A DNA stretch of 46,284 bases from Holophagaceae bacterium (GTDB lineage Bacteria > Acidobacteriota > Holophagae > Holophagales > Holophagaceae), in the NCBI GenBank assembly GCA_025361205.1, contig JANYAS010000085.1, positions 1 to 46,284 on the forward strand. The letters run 5' to 3'. The first letter of the stretch is position 1. Each line of letters begins with the position of its first letter. The notes below the pieces were generated by a model, which searched no databases, was not told the DNA's origin, and saw only the letters and a list, made by a program, of their open reading frames with translations. Positions 27,568 to 35,448 of this stretch are shown here, one piece after another. The translations under genes and the position numbers were made by a program.

Positions 27568-28224
27568 ATGCTGCAAAAAATTCTTGCCCCCATCGTCGCC
27601 TGGATGCTGATGGTCATGGCCGCCATGGGGCCCCTGGGCGTCATGCTGCTCATGGCCATTGAAAGCGCCTGCATTCCCCTGCCCAGCGAAGTCATCATGC
27701 CCGTCGCGGGCTACCTGGCCTTCAAGGGCCAGCTCACCTTCTTCGGCCTGGGGGCGGGCCATCCCGTGGCTCAGATCTGGATTGCAGCCATCTTCGGTGC
27801 CCTGGGGTGCAACCTGGGCAGCATCCCCGCCTACGAGGTCGGCGCCTGGGGCGGCCGCCGCGCGGTTGAGAAATATGGCCGCTACATCTGGCTGCACACC
27901 GGCCACCTGGATCAAGCCCACCGCTTCTTCCAACGCTTCGGCAATTGGGCCATATTCCTGGGCCGTCTGTTGCCCGTGGTCCGCACCTTCATCGCCCTGC
28001 CCGCCGGCATCGCCCGCATGGACCGGACCCGCTTCCACCTCTACACTTTCGCCGGCAGCCTGCCCTGGTGCCTGGTCCTGGCCTGGGTGGGCTACAAACT
28101 GGGCGAGAAGTGGAACACCCTCGGCCAGTACTTCCACAAGCTGGATGCCGTGATCGGCGTGGCGATCGTCCTGGGCGTGGCGTGGTTCGTCTACGACCAC
28201 TTCAAGAACCGGGCGAAGGGCTGA
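27568..28224 (+). CDS. DedA-family membrane protein
   Basis: A 218-residue inner-membrane protein of the DedA/SNARE-associated (VTT) family. Members are linked to undecaprenyl-phosphate and lipid flipping. Typical blocks are MAIESACIPLPSEVIMPVAG (with the conserved E and IPSE-like motif), the Gly-rich LGCNLGSIPAYEVGAWGGR, and FLGRLLPVVRTFIALPAGIA with the conserved arginines. C-terminal helices follow (SLPWCLVLAWVGYKLGEKW, VIGVAIVLGVAWFVYDHF). Repeat A copy 2 begins eight bases after the stop. Confidence 0.92.
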   Translation: MLQKILAPIVAWMLMVMAAMGPLGVMLLMAIESACIPLPSEVIMPVAGYLAFKGQLTFFGLGAGHPVAQIWIAAIFGALGCNLGSIPAYEVGAWGGRRAVEKYGRYIWLHTGHLDQAHRFFQRFGNWAIFLGRLLPVVRTFIALPAGIARMDRTRFHLYTFAGSLPWCLVLAWVGYKLGEKWNTLGQYFHKLDAVIGVAIVLGVAWFVYDHFKNRAKG

Positions 28225-28231
28225 AAAGCTT

Positions 28232-28333
28232 GGACAGGATTAACAGGATGGGAAAGATGGATTAACAGGATTAAAGCGTGAAGAAATCAATCTTGAATCC
28301 TGTTAATCCTTTCTAATCCTGTTAATCCTGTCC
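28232..28333. repeat. Dispersed repeat family A, copy 2
   Basis: GGACAGGATTAACAGGAT (28232-28249) and its exact reverse complement (28316-28333) enclose inner copies GGATTAACAGGATT (28259-28272) and AATCCTGTTAATCCT (28296-28310). It lies between the convergent DedA and pip genes. The repeat edge encodes the last residues (RGQD) and the TAA stop of pip, so the element reaches into the coding sequence. Confidence 0.85.
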
Positions 28334-29308
28334 CCGCTTTTCCTGTGTTGCAGCAAATCGGTCCATGGCGGCCACCAGGGCCCGGGAAACGCCGGGTTCG
28401 TAGGCACTGTGGCCGGCGTCGGGGACGATGACCAGATCGGCCTCGGGCCAGGCCATGGAGAGGGCCCAGGCGCTCTCAAGGGGGCACACCATGTCGTAGC
28501 GGCCCTGGACGATGGTGCCGGGGATGTCGTTGAGCTTGGGGGCGTCGCGGAGCAGCTGGGCCTCTTCGAACCAGCCCTTGTTGAGGAAGTAGTGGCACTC
28601 GATGCGGGCGAAGGCCAGGGTGGTGGCCTCGTCGCCGTAGGAGGCGATGAAGTCGGGGTCGGGGATGAGCTTGCTGGTGGCGCCCTCCCAGATGCTCCAG
28701 GCCTTGGCGGCGGGCAGGTTCACAGCCGGGTCGTCGCTCAGTAGGCGCTTGGCGTAGGCCCCCAGGAAGTCGTCGCGCTCGGCTACGGGGATGGCGTCCC
28801 GGTAGGGCTCCCAGGCATCGGGAAAGATGCGGCTGGCGCCCTCTTGGTAGAGCCAGTCCACTTCGCGCTGGCGCAGGAGGAAGACGCCCCGGAGGATCAG
28901 TTCGCTGACCCGCTGCGGGTGGGTTTCCGCGTAGGCCAGTCCCAGGGTGACGCCCCAGGAGCCGCCGAAGACCATCCACCGCTCGAGGCCCAGGAACTCG
29001 CGGATGCGTTCGATGTCGGCCACCAGGTCCCAGGTCGTGTTCTCGCGGATCTCGGCATAGGGCGTGCTCAGCCCGCAGCCCCGCTGATCGAAGAGGATGA
29101 TGCGGTACCGATCAGGATCGAAGTAGCGCCGGTGCTTGGGGCTGGTGCCGCCGCCGGGTCCGCCATGGAGAAAGATCACGGGCTTGCCCTGCGGGTTGCC
29201 GCTCTCCTCTACATGCAGCTCGTGGAGATCCGATACCTTTAAGCGGTGGACCTTGTACGGTTCGATGGGTGGGTAGAGCCAGCTGACGGGATCCTTGCGA
29301 AGGGGCAT
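28322..29308 (-). CDS. pip: Proline iminopeptidase
   Basis: An alpha/beta-hydrolase of 328 residues that removes N-terminal proline from peptides (family S33). Seen: the oxyanion motif HGGPGGGTSPKHRRYFDP, DQRGCGLS, the nucleophile elbow FGGSWGVTLGLAYA, the aspartate region VQGRYDMVCPLESA and the catalytic histidine in VPDAGHSAYEPG. ATG 29308 has an upstream GGAG and starts at the usual MPLRKDPVSWLYPPIEPY. The frame is open much further upstream, but that region is the DMT transporter in another frame. It is eight bases from the transporter, in the same operon. Confidence 0.95.
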   Translation of the reverse strand: MPLRKDPVSWLYPPIEPYKVHRLKVSDLHELHVEESGNPQGKPVIFLHGGPGGGTSPKHRRYFDPDRYRIILFDQRGCGLSTPYAEIRENTTWDLVADIERIREFLGLERWMVFGGSWGVTLGLAYAETHPQRVSELILRGVFLLRQREVDWLYQEGASRIFPDAWEPYRDAIPVAERDDFLGAYAKRLLSDDPAVNLPAAKAWSIWEGATSKLIPDPDFIASYGDEATTLAFARIECHYFLNKGWFEEAQLLRDAPKLNDIPGTIVQGRYDMVCPLESAWALSMAWPEADLVIVPDAGHSAYEPGVSRALVAAMDRFAATQEKRGQD

Positions 29309-29316
29309 GGAGACTC

Positions 29317-30204
29317 CTAAACGAAGAAAAGCGCCGCAGCACCGGCCAGGGCCACGAGCGTGCCCAGGATCGCATGGCCCCCGACCCGCTCCCTGAACCC
29401 CCAGTGGGCCACGGGCAGGAGGATCACCGGCGACAAGGACATCAGGGTGGTCGCCACGCCCATGGGGGCCTTGGCGATGGCGATGAGGGACAGCACCACG
29501 CCCAGCACGGGGCCGGTGATGGCGCCCAGTCCGATGAAGGCTGCGGCCCGGCCGTCGCGGAGGCCACCCAGGGTGGCGCCGAGGCGGCCCCGCGCGCCGA
29601 AGTAGAGCAGGAGCCCCACCAGCCCTGCGCTCACGCGGATGAGGTTGGCCGATATGGGCGGGAAGCCCCCCGCCAGCCCGAACATGCTGCACACCATTCC
29701 CACGGACTGGCCCAGGGCCCCGCCCACGCCCAGCAGGATGCCGCGCCAGAGGTGGGGATGGGCCTCGTGGTCGCCGTCGCCCCAGACCACCCAGGCGATG
29801 CCCGCCAGGGTGAGGGCCATGGCGGCTGTTTTGGGGAGACTCAGGGTCTGCCCCAGGAACGGCCAGGCCAGCAGGGCGCTGAAGAGGGGCGACAGGGTCA
29901 TCAAAAGCATGGCCAGGCGCGGGCCGATGAGCAGGAAGGCCTCGAAGAGCACGGCATCGCCCAGGGCGAAGCCGATGAGGCCCGATACTCCCAACCAGCC
30001 CAGCCGCGAAGGGCCCGCGTGCAGGGGAAAGAGGCTGCCGTAGAAGGCCAGGTGCACCAGGAGGAGCACCCCCCAGGCCATCAGTAGGCGGCCCAGGTTC
30101 ACGGAGGCCGACCCTACCCGGCGCCCCGCCATGGTGAAGCACACGGAGTTGAGCGACCAGCAGAGCGAGGTGAGCAGGGCTGCGCTTTCGCCGACGTAGG
30201 TCAT
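29317..30204 (-). CDS. EamA/DMT-family transporter
   Basis: A 295-residue inner-membrane protein with about ten hydrophobic helices arranged as two EamA repeats. The repeats are residues 5-135, ending LTLAGIAWVVWG, and 150-295, ending LGTLVALAGAAALFFV. LLMTLSPLFSALLAWPFLGQ and TTLMSLSPVILLPVAHWGFR are the matching helix pairs of the two halves. Substrates of this superfamily vary widely and cannot be assigned. Its ATG overlaps the hemW stop (ATGA), so it is translationally coupled to hemW. Confidence 0.88.
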   Translation of the reverse strand: MTYVGESAALLTSLCWSLNSVCFTMAGRRVGSASVNLGRLLMAWGVLLLVHLAFYGSLFPLHAGPSRLGWLGVSGLIGFALGDAVLFEAFLLIGPRLAMLLMTLSPLFSALLAWPFLGQTLSLPKTAAMALTLAGIAWVVWGDGDHEAHPHLWRGILLGVGGALGQSVGMVCSMFGLAGGFPPISANLIRVSAGLVGLLLYFGARGRLGATLGGLRDGRAAAFIGLGAITGPVLGVVLSLIAIAKAPMGVATTLMSLSPVILLPVAHWGFRERVGGHAILGTLVALAGAAALFFV

Positions 30205-31379
30205 ACGAACATCTCCAGAATCCCGTTGCTGACCAGCATGCCGCGGGGGCTGAGGCTCAGCTGGTCGTTTTCCCAGACCACGAGGCCTTCCTTCGCGAAG
30301 GTGCGGAGCCGTATTTCCCAGGCATCCACGAGGGGCCGCAGGTTCAAGGCCTCGGCCCGTTCCCGCAGGTCGCCCCAGTTCACGCCCCGGTGGAGGCGCA
30401 AGCCCAGCAGGGGGATCTCGGCGAGGGCTTCCGCCGCGTCGAGCTCCTGGAGGTCCACGTCGCCGCGGCCCTCGGTCCAGGCGGGGATCACCCCGGTTTC
30501 GGTCCAGCGGAAGGCACCCAGCTGCGAGGCAGCGCTGGGGCCCAGGCCCAGGTAGGGCCGCCGCTCCCAGTAGCGGGTGTTGTGGATGGATTCAGCCCCG
30601 GGCCGGGCGTAGTTGCTGATCTCATAGGGGGCGAGCCCCAGGTGCGGCAGCTCCTCCTGGAGGGCCTCGAAAGCGTCGGCCACCTCATCCTCGGAGGGCA
30701 GAGTGAGTCTGCCCGCGTCGATGTCCCCGCGCAGGGGGCAGGCCTTGTCCAGGTCCAGCAGGTACACGCTCAAGTGATCGATGCCGGTGACCGCCAGGGT
30801 CCGGGCATCCTCGACGACTTTCGACAACGACTGTCCAGGGATGCCCACCATGAGGTCGGCGCTGCGGCGGCGGAATCCGGCGCGTTCGGCCAGAGCGAGC
30901 GCCTCCAGGGCCTGGGCGGCCCCGTGGATGCGGCCCAGCCGGCCCAGCAGGCCATCGTCCAGGGCCTGCACGCCCAGGCTGATGCGGTCCCAGCCTAGAT
31001 TTCGGGCCCCCTGCAGCCAGGCCAGATCCACCGTGCCGGGGTTCGCTTCGAGGGTGGCCTCCGCCAGGGGAGCCAGATCGAAGGCCGCGTGCAGAGCATC
31101 GGTGAGGCTCTCCAGCTCCGCAGGGGAGAGGAGGGACGGCGTGCCACCCCCGAGGTATAGCGTATCGACGGCGGGCCGCTCGAGGGCTGCGCCCCAGGCG
31201 CCCACTTCGGCGATGAGCTGCCGGACGGTCTCGGGCTGGAGGCTGCGGTCCCGGGTGGTGGCGAAGGAACAGTACGTGCAGCGATCCAGACAGAAGGGCA
31301 CATGGAGGTAGAGGCCCAGGGGGCGTTCCTGGGCCGAGTGCCGGAGCGCAGGCAGCCGGCGCTGGAGGTCAGGGTTCAA
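30201..31379 (-). CDS. hemW: HemW-like radical SAM protein (heme chaperone)
   Basis: A 392-residue member of the coproporphyrinogen-III-oxidase-like family, now regarded as a heme chaperone. The radical SAM cluster motif CxxxCxxC is C30, C34, C37 (HVPFCLDRCTYCSF). Further blocks are TLYLGGGTPSLLSPAELESL, EANPGTVDLAWLQ, RISLGVQALDDGLLGRLGR, YEISNYARPG and HNTRYWERRPYLGLGPSAAS. It lacks the longer N-terminus of true HemN. The TTG start lies inside the end of the preceding gene (11-base overlap). Heme genes hemA and hemX occur about 11 kb away. Confidence 0.9.
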   Translation of the reverse strand: MNPDLQRRLPALRHSAQERPLGLYLHVPFCLDRCTYCSFATTRDRSLQPETVRQLIAEVGAWGAALERPAVDTLYLGGGTPSLLSPAELESLTDALHAAFDLAPLAEATLEANPGTVDLAWLQGARNLGWDRISLGVQALDDGLLGRLGRIHGAAQALEALALAERAGFRRRSADLMVGIPGQSLSKVVEDARTLAVTGIDHLSVYLLDLDKACPLRGDIDAGRLTLPSEDEVADAFEALQEELPHLGLAPYEISNYARPGAESIHNTRYWERRPYLGLGPSAASQLGAFRWTETGVIPAWTEGRGDVDLQELDAAEALAEIPLLGLRLHRGVNWGDLRERAEALNLRPLVDAWEIRLRTFAKEGLVVWENDQLSLSPRGMLVSNGILEMFV

Positions 31380-32106
31380 CCATCACCTGCTTCACGGCCT
31401 CCCGCAGGGCCCTCACCTCGCCGGGGAAGCGCCAGGGGGCATGGACAGGTTCGGCGGCCTCTTCCAGGGCCTGATACCGCTGCTGCAGCAAGGTCTGGTA
31501 CTCGGGCCGAAGGGCGCGGCCCGTGCCCATGTGCTGTTCCAGGAGTTCCAGGTTCTGACGGACCCTCAGGGCCTGGGGGTGGTAGAGGAATACCGTGAGG
31601 AGCAGGTGCCCGAGACCGAGCCCCAGCAGCAGGAATCCCGCCATCAGGGGCATCTGGGAACCTGCGCGGAGGCCCAGCGCCAGCCACCAGCCCATGAGCC
31701 CCATGAGGCCCAGGGCTAGGACCGGGAGGATGGGCAGGGCCCAGAGGCCGTTGCCCCAGAGGGAGTGGTCGATGAGGGAATCCGCGACGGCTGCCACGGA
31801 GCGGCGGTCGCCTTCGGCACGGGCCTTGGCCAGGTGCGCGTCCAGGGCCTCCCAGGCCTGCTGCTGGATGGGACTGAGCGCGGCCTGACGGGGCCCGCCG
31901 CGGGTGGCGAGTTGGCGGATGAATTCCGGTCGGCCGGCCTTGCCGCGCTCCACCCCGGGCGGCGGGGGTGGTACGAGGATCTCGGCGTCTGCGGGCGGCG
32001 GCGTGTTGGTGATGTGGGTCTGCCCCGCGCTGTCGCGCCAATAGTAGGTGCGTGGCTGCGGCTGGCCCAGGAGGGTCAAGACCAGGAGGCTCGAGGCCAG
32101 GATCAC
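31369..32106 (-). CDS. DUF4124-like membrane protein of unknown function
   Basis: A 245-residue protein starting at GTG. The N-terminal signal-like segment (ILASSLLVLTLLGQP) is followed by YYWRDSAGQTHITNTPPP, which resembles the DUF4124 domain (a small outer-side strand domain). A helical stretch then leads to two membrane helices (LWALPILPVLALGLMGLMGW, MAGFLLLGLGLGHLLLTVFL) and a C-terminal cytosolic or coiled-coil region rich in Glu, Leu and Arg. It sits between gmhA (nine bases) and hemW (overlap), in one operon. No function can be stated. Confidence 0.75.
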   Translation of the reverse strand: MILASSLLVLTLLGQPQPRTYYWRDSAGQTHITNTPPPADAEILVPPPPPGVERGKAGRPEFIRQLATRGGPRQAALSPIQQQAWEALDAHLAKARAEGDRRSVAAVADSLIDHSLWGNGLWALPILPVLALGLMGLMGWWLALGLRAGSQMPLMAGFLLLGLGLGHLLLTVFLYHPQALRVRQNLELLEQHMGTGRALRPEYQTLLQQRYQALEEAAEPVHAPWRFPGEVRALREAVKQVMVEP

Positions 32107-32115
32107 AACGCGTGC

Positions 32116-32679
32116 TCAGAAGTGCGCATCGAGGGCCTCGCACCAGAAGTGGTAGATCATCTGGTGGACTTCCTGGATGCGTGCCGTGACCGGGGAGGGT
32201 ACCACCAGCGCGTCATCCATCAGTCCGGCGAGCTGGCCGCCATCGCGCCCCAGCAGGCCCAGGGTCCGGATCCCAAGTTCCTTCGCGGCGGCCACGGCGC
32301 GCATGACGTTCGGGCTGTTGCCGCTGGTGCTGATGCCGATGAGCAGGTCCCCCGGCCGGCCCAGCGCTTCCACCTGCCGGGAGAAGATCTGGTCGAAGCC
32401 GTAGTCGTTGCCGATGGCGGTGAGGGCGGAGGTGTCCGTGGTGAGGGCGATGCCCGCCAGGGCCCGACGCTCCTTGACATAGCGTCCGCTGAGTTCCGCT
32501 GCCAGATGCTGGGCGTCGGCGGCGCTGCCTCCGTTGCCGCAGATCAGGACCCGGCCGCCCCGGCGGAGACGCTCGGCCATGTCGTCGGCCTGGGCCAGGA
32601 TGCGGTCCATCTCCTGCTCGAAAAAGGCCTGCTTTAGTTGGACGGAGGCCTGGACATGCTGGAGAAAAGTCTGCTTCAT
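32116..32679 (-). CDS. gmhA: Phosphoheptose isomerase
   Basis: Converts sedoheptulose 7-phosphate to D-glycero-D-manno-heptose 7-phosphate, the first step to the LPS inner-core heptose, in the cytosol. The 187 residues contain the SIS fold with [53 protein letters not shown] and [15 protein letters not shown]. It supports a Gram-negative envelope. It is the first gene of the minus-strand run gmhA-DUF4124-hemW-DMT-pip. The related SIS protein DiaA is less likely, given the heptose-isomerase-specific blocks. Confidence 0.92.
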   Translation of the reverse strand: MKQTFLQHVQASVQLKQAFFEQEMDRILAQADDMAERLRRGGRVLICGNGGSAADAQHLAAELSGRYVKERRALAGIALTTDTSALTAIGNDYGFDQIFSRQVEALGRPGDLLIGISTSGNSPNVMRAVAAAKELGIRTLGLLGRDGGQLAGLMDDALVVPSPVTARIQEVHQMIYHFWCEALDAHF

Positions 32680-32768
32680 GGGGGCGATTGTGACAGCAAT
32701 TCCTCTCCCGGGAATTAGCCGGGGCTGGCAGACTGCGGAGAGCTTTGCTTCCGACAGGTGTGGGTCCC

Positions 32769-33785
32769 ATGCACTGGATTGCCCTCAAACATGCCCTGCT
32801 CTCCCACCTACCGGTGGCCTCCGGCCTGTTGTTGCCTTTCGCCCTGATTGCTGCCCAGCGGCACGGGCGAGGCATCCGACCGTGGTGGACCGTGAGCCGC
32901 TACCTGGGCTGGACCGGGTTCCTGGGCATCCTGGGCGCCTTAGTGAGCGGCTTTGCCTCGGGCCGTCTGCTGGGGCTCCTCCCGGCCCACCGCATCCTGC
33001 CGCCGCCAGCCTGGGGAGCGGGGACGGACGCATTGCTGTTCCGCCATGCCCTGCTGGGTGGAGCCTCGCTCCTGGTGGCGGGGGTGGCGCTCTGGTCCAT
33101 GAACCGGTCCCGGAAGGAACACGAGAGCCTGGGGCTCCTGGCGATGGGGTTGGGGTTCGCCTGGTGCGCTGTGCTGCTCATGACTGGGGAGAGCGGCCAC
33201 CGCCTGGCTCACGGCCGCAGCAGTATCGCGGGGCCGGCGCTGGCTCCGACACGGGTGTCCGCTGTGGCTCCGGTGCCCCGGGCCGAAGCCGACCCGGAAG
33301 CCAAGACCCCCGTGCGGGCCCTCGACTATGCCGCGCTGGAAGCCATCCATCCGGAGCCGGTCCGATCACAAGCCCATGGCGGCCGCTGGATCCGCGCCTG
33401 GGCCAGCCCCGAGGCCGCGACGGCCTACCGGGCCGGACAGACCCTGCCCCAGGGCGCGCGGGTGGTCCTCAGTTCCCTGGAAGACCGCTGGGGCAGGCCC
33501 GGATCCGACGGCGGGCCGCTGTACGCCCTGGAAATGAAGGCCTCGGGGCCCGCCCTTACCTTCTATTGGCCCCGCATCCCCATGGAGCGCCGTCCTGAGT
33601 TCGGGGGCGAATCCCGGGTCTACTGGCGCGATGGCGAGGCCGGTCTGGACGCCTGCCGAACCTGCCATGCCACCGGCATGGCCAACCCAGCTTCGCGAAG
33701 TCGGTGGCGGGCCCCCCGGCGGTCCGGATCGGTCAGCCGATCCGGGGTGGCACCAGGGGAAAGAGATACGCCTCTTCCAAATTAG
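32769..33785 (+). CDS. Membrane protein fused to P460-like domain with a heme-c motif; C-terminus suspect
   Basis: A 338-residue protein. The first half has about four membrane helices in a DUF2231-like pattern ([56 protein letters not shown]). The second half (about 195-300) resembles cytochrome P460: [60 protein letters not shown]. The CxxCH heme motif is C296, C299, H300. After it the sequence becomes Arg/Ser-rich and unlike a fold, next to a C6 run (about 33715-33720). A frameshift near the end is possible. ATG 32769 is taken over the upstream TTG 32745. It converges on the heme rhodanese gene. Confidence 0.7.
   Translation: MHWIALKHALLSHLPVASGLLLPFALIAAQRHGRGIRPWWTVSRYLGWTGFLGILGALVSGFASGRLLGLLPAHRILPPPAWGAGTDALLFRHALLGGASLLVAGVALWSMNRSRKEHESLGLLAMGLGFAWCAVLLMTGESGHRLAHGRSSIAGPALAPTRVSAVAPVPRAEADPEAKTPVRALDYAALEAIHPEPVRSQAHGGRWIRAWASPEAATAYRAGQTLPQGARVVLSSLEDRWGRPGSDGGPLYALEMKASGPALTFYWPRIPMERRPEFGGESRVYWRDGEAGLDACRTCHATGMANPASRSRWRAPRRSGSVSRSGVAPGERDTPLPN
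33722..33745. other. Perfect 9-bp palindrome inside the 3' end of the P460-like gene
   Basis: CCGGATCGG and CCGATCCGG flank a four-base loop close to the suspect C-terminus. It could be part of a termination structure if the true stop lies earlier. Confidence 0.35.
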
Positions 33786-33834
33786 GGGCCGTTACGGAAT
33801 AACCTTCGTTGAATTCGCAATTCCGTTACGGCCC
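33786..33834. terminator. Long palindrome between convergent heme-protein genes
   Basis: GGGCCGTTACGGAAT (33786-33800) pairs perfectly with ATTCCGTTACGGCCC (33820-33834), with a 19-base loop. TTTATG follows on the + strand, and a T6 run lies about 35 bases further. It probably terminates transcription from one or both genes. Confidence 0.55.
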
Positions 33835-33882
33835 TTTATGCCGTTCTCACCATTTTCGACAAAGGTTGTTTTTTACGACGGC

Positions 33883-35256
33883 TTAGTCGATGATGAAGTC
33901 ACCACCCTCGATGATGGTGATCTCCGAGGGGAGGAACCGGACGTCGTAGCCCCGCTCCTTCAGGAGGTGGTAGGCCAACTCGCCGCGGGTCCCGGTGGAG
34001 CAGTGGCAGAGGATCTTCCGGTCCTTGGGGACCTCGGCAAGGCGCGCCAGTAACTGGGGCTCGGGGATCACTAGAGCGCCCTTGATGATGCCGTGCTTCG
34101 TTTCGTCGGGATTCCGCACATCGAGGATCAGGGCGCCGCGTTCGCCGACGGGAAGCTCGGCGATCTTGGTGAACTCCGCAGGTGAGATGGAGCCCGGGCG
34201 GGGCTTGGGCACGAAGACGGCCTTCGTGGCCATGAGCCCGGTCTCGACCGGAAGGGCTGCGGTCTGCCAGGCCTTGAAGCCGCCCAGGAGGACATTCACG
34301 CCTACATAGCCAGCCTGGACCAGCCCGGTGGCAACGGTCTGCGCAGCCTGGCCGCCCGTCTCATCCACCACCACGACAGGCGGCTTCAGCTTGGCGGCGG
34401 GGAAGGTCTTGAGCAGGTCGGCCAGCCTGAGGGGATCGCTGTCGACGGCGCCCTTGATGAAGCCCTTGGAGGTATCGGCCGCGGGGCGAGCATCCAGCAC
34501 CACGAGCGGCATTTGCGTGTCCAGGTAGGCGGCCTTCATGGAAGCCGGGTTGAGGACGCCGTAGTGCTTTCTGGTCCAGGCAGGCATGCCGTCAATGAAC
34601 ACCTTGGCGTTCGTGTAACCCAACTTTCTGGCCTTGGTCAGGGAGCCGGGGCTCATGTTGCAGGTCTTTCCACTGCAGTAGAAGATCACCAGCGCATGCT
34701 TGTCAGCGGGGAGCTTGTCCACGAGCTTGTCAAAGGCAGGGAAGGGCAGGTTCACGGCCGTGGGAATGGCGCCTTCCATGAAGCGGGGTGCCGGGCGGGA
34801 ATCGAAGAGGAAATACCGCCCCTTCTCGGGGCCCAGGGCCACCAGGGTCTGGAGCTCATCCAGGGTCATGGTCTCGTTCGCGGCCAGCTTGACGGGGGGT
34901 TTGACGGCCACCAGCACGGCGGTCTTCACGCCGTCCTTCTCCGTGTACTGCACCCGCACTTCGTGGCCCTTGGCGATGCTCTTGAACGCGGCCTCCACAT
35001 CGGCGGCCGGTTCAGGGGTGATGACCTTCACGGTGGTTTTATCGAAGCGCAGCACCTCGGTGCGGTCATCGATCTTCAGTTGGAACGAGTTGTTCTTGAG
35101 TGCCAGGTTGTCGAAGTGGCCCCGGAGGTTGTCCGGGGCGGTGGCGTGGCAGGTGGTGCAGATCTTTGCGGAAGCGGGCTTGGCGGGAACATCGGCGGCG
35201 CCTAGCGCCAAACCTCCGGCCGCAAGGATCAAGGGGGTCAGATGTCCGAGGTTCAT
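33883..35256 (-). CDS. Periplasmic triple-rhodanese protein with N-terminal heme-c motif
   Basis: A 457-residue exported protein. The signal peptide is TPLILAAGGLALGAADV. A CxxCH heme motif follows at C33, C36, H37 (KICTTCHATAP), then a small domain (about 40-120). Three rhodanese-like domains come next. The first (about 130-235) has a loop Cys in IFYCSGKTCNMS. The second (about 240-345) has VVVVDETGG, without a catalytic Cys. The third (about 360-457) has ILCHCSTGTRGELAYHLL with a Cys. A role in periplasmic sulfur transfer or sulfur redox linked to electron transport is an inference. It faces the P460-like gene across a terminator. Confidence 0.8.
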   Translation of the reverse strand: MNLGHLTPLILAAGGLALGAADVPAKPASAKICTTCHATAPDNLRGHFDNLALKNNSFQLKIDDRTEVLRFDKTTVKVITPEPAADVEAAFKSIAKGHEVRVQYTEKDGVKTAVLVAVKPPVKLAANETMTLDELQTLVALGPEKGRYFLFDSRPAPRFMEGAIPTAVNLPFPAFDKLVDKLPADKHALVIFYCSGKTCNMSPGSLTKARKLGYTNAKVFIDGMPAWTRKHYGVLNPASMKAAYLDTQMPLVVLDARPAADTSKGFIKGAVDSDPLRLADLLKTFPAAKLKPPVVVVDETGGQAAQTVATGLVQAGYVGVNVLLGGFKAWQTAALPVETGLMATKAVFVPKPRPGSISPAEFTKIAELPVGERGALILDVRNPDETKHGIIKGALVIPEPQLLARLAEVPKDRKILCHCSTGTRGELAYHLLKERGYDVRFLPSEITIIEGGDFIID

Positions 35257-35448
35257 GGCGGCTCCCGGGGGCTATTTCCGAATGGAGTTTAAGGTTGATT
35301 ACCCCCAAATCCAGCAACATGTGATCGCGGTCTACGGCCACTGGGCTGGCAACTTCAGATCACATTCAAGGGGCCTGAACCGGTCGTCCGGAAGAGCTCA
35401 TGCTTGGATTGGTCAGGTTTCACGGAGGCTGGTGGTTCACCACCACCC

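Noticed and set aside
30201..31379. Calling the radical SAM gene hemN (true coproporphyrinogen dehydrogenase)
   Set aside because: It lacks the longer HemN N-terminus and matches the shorter HemW layout.
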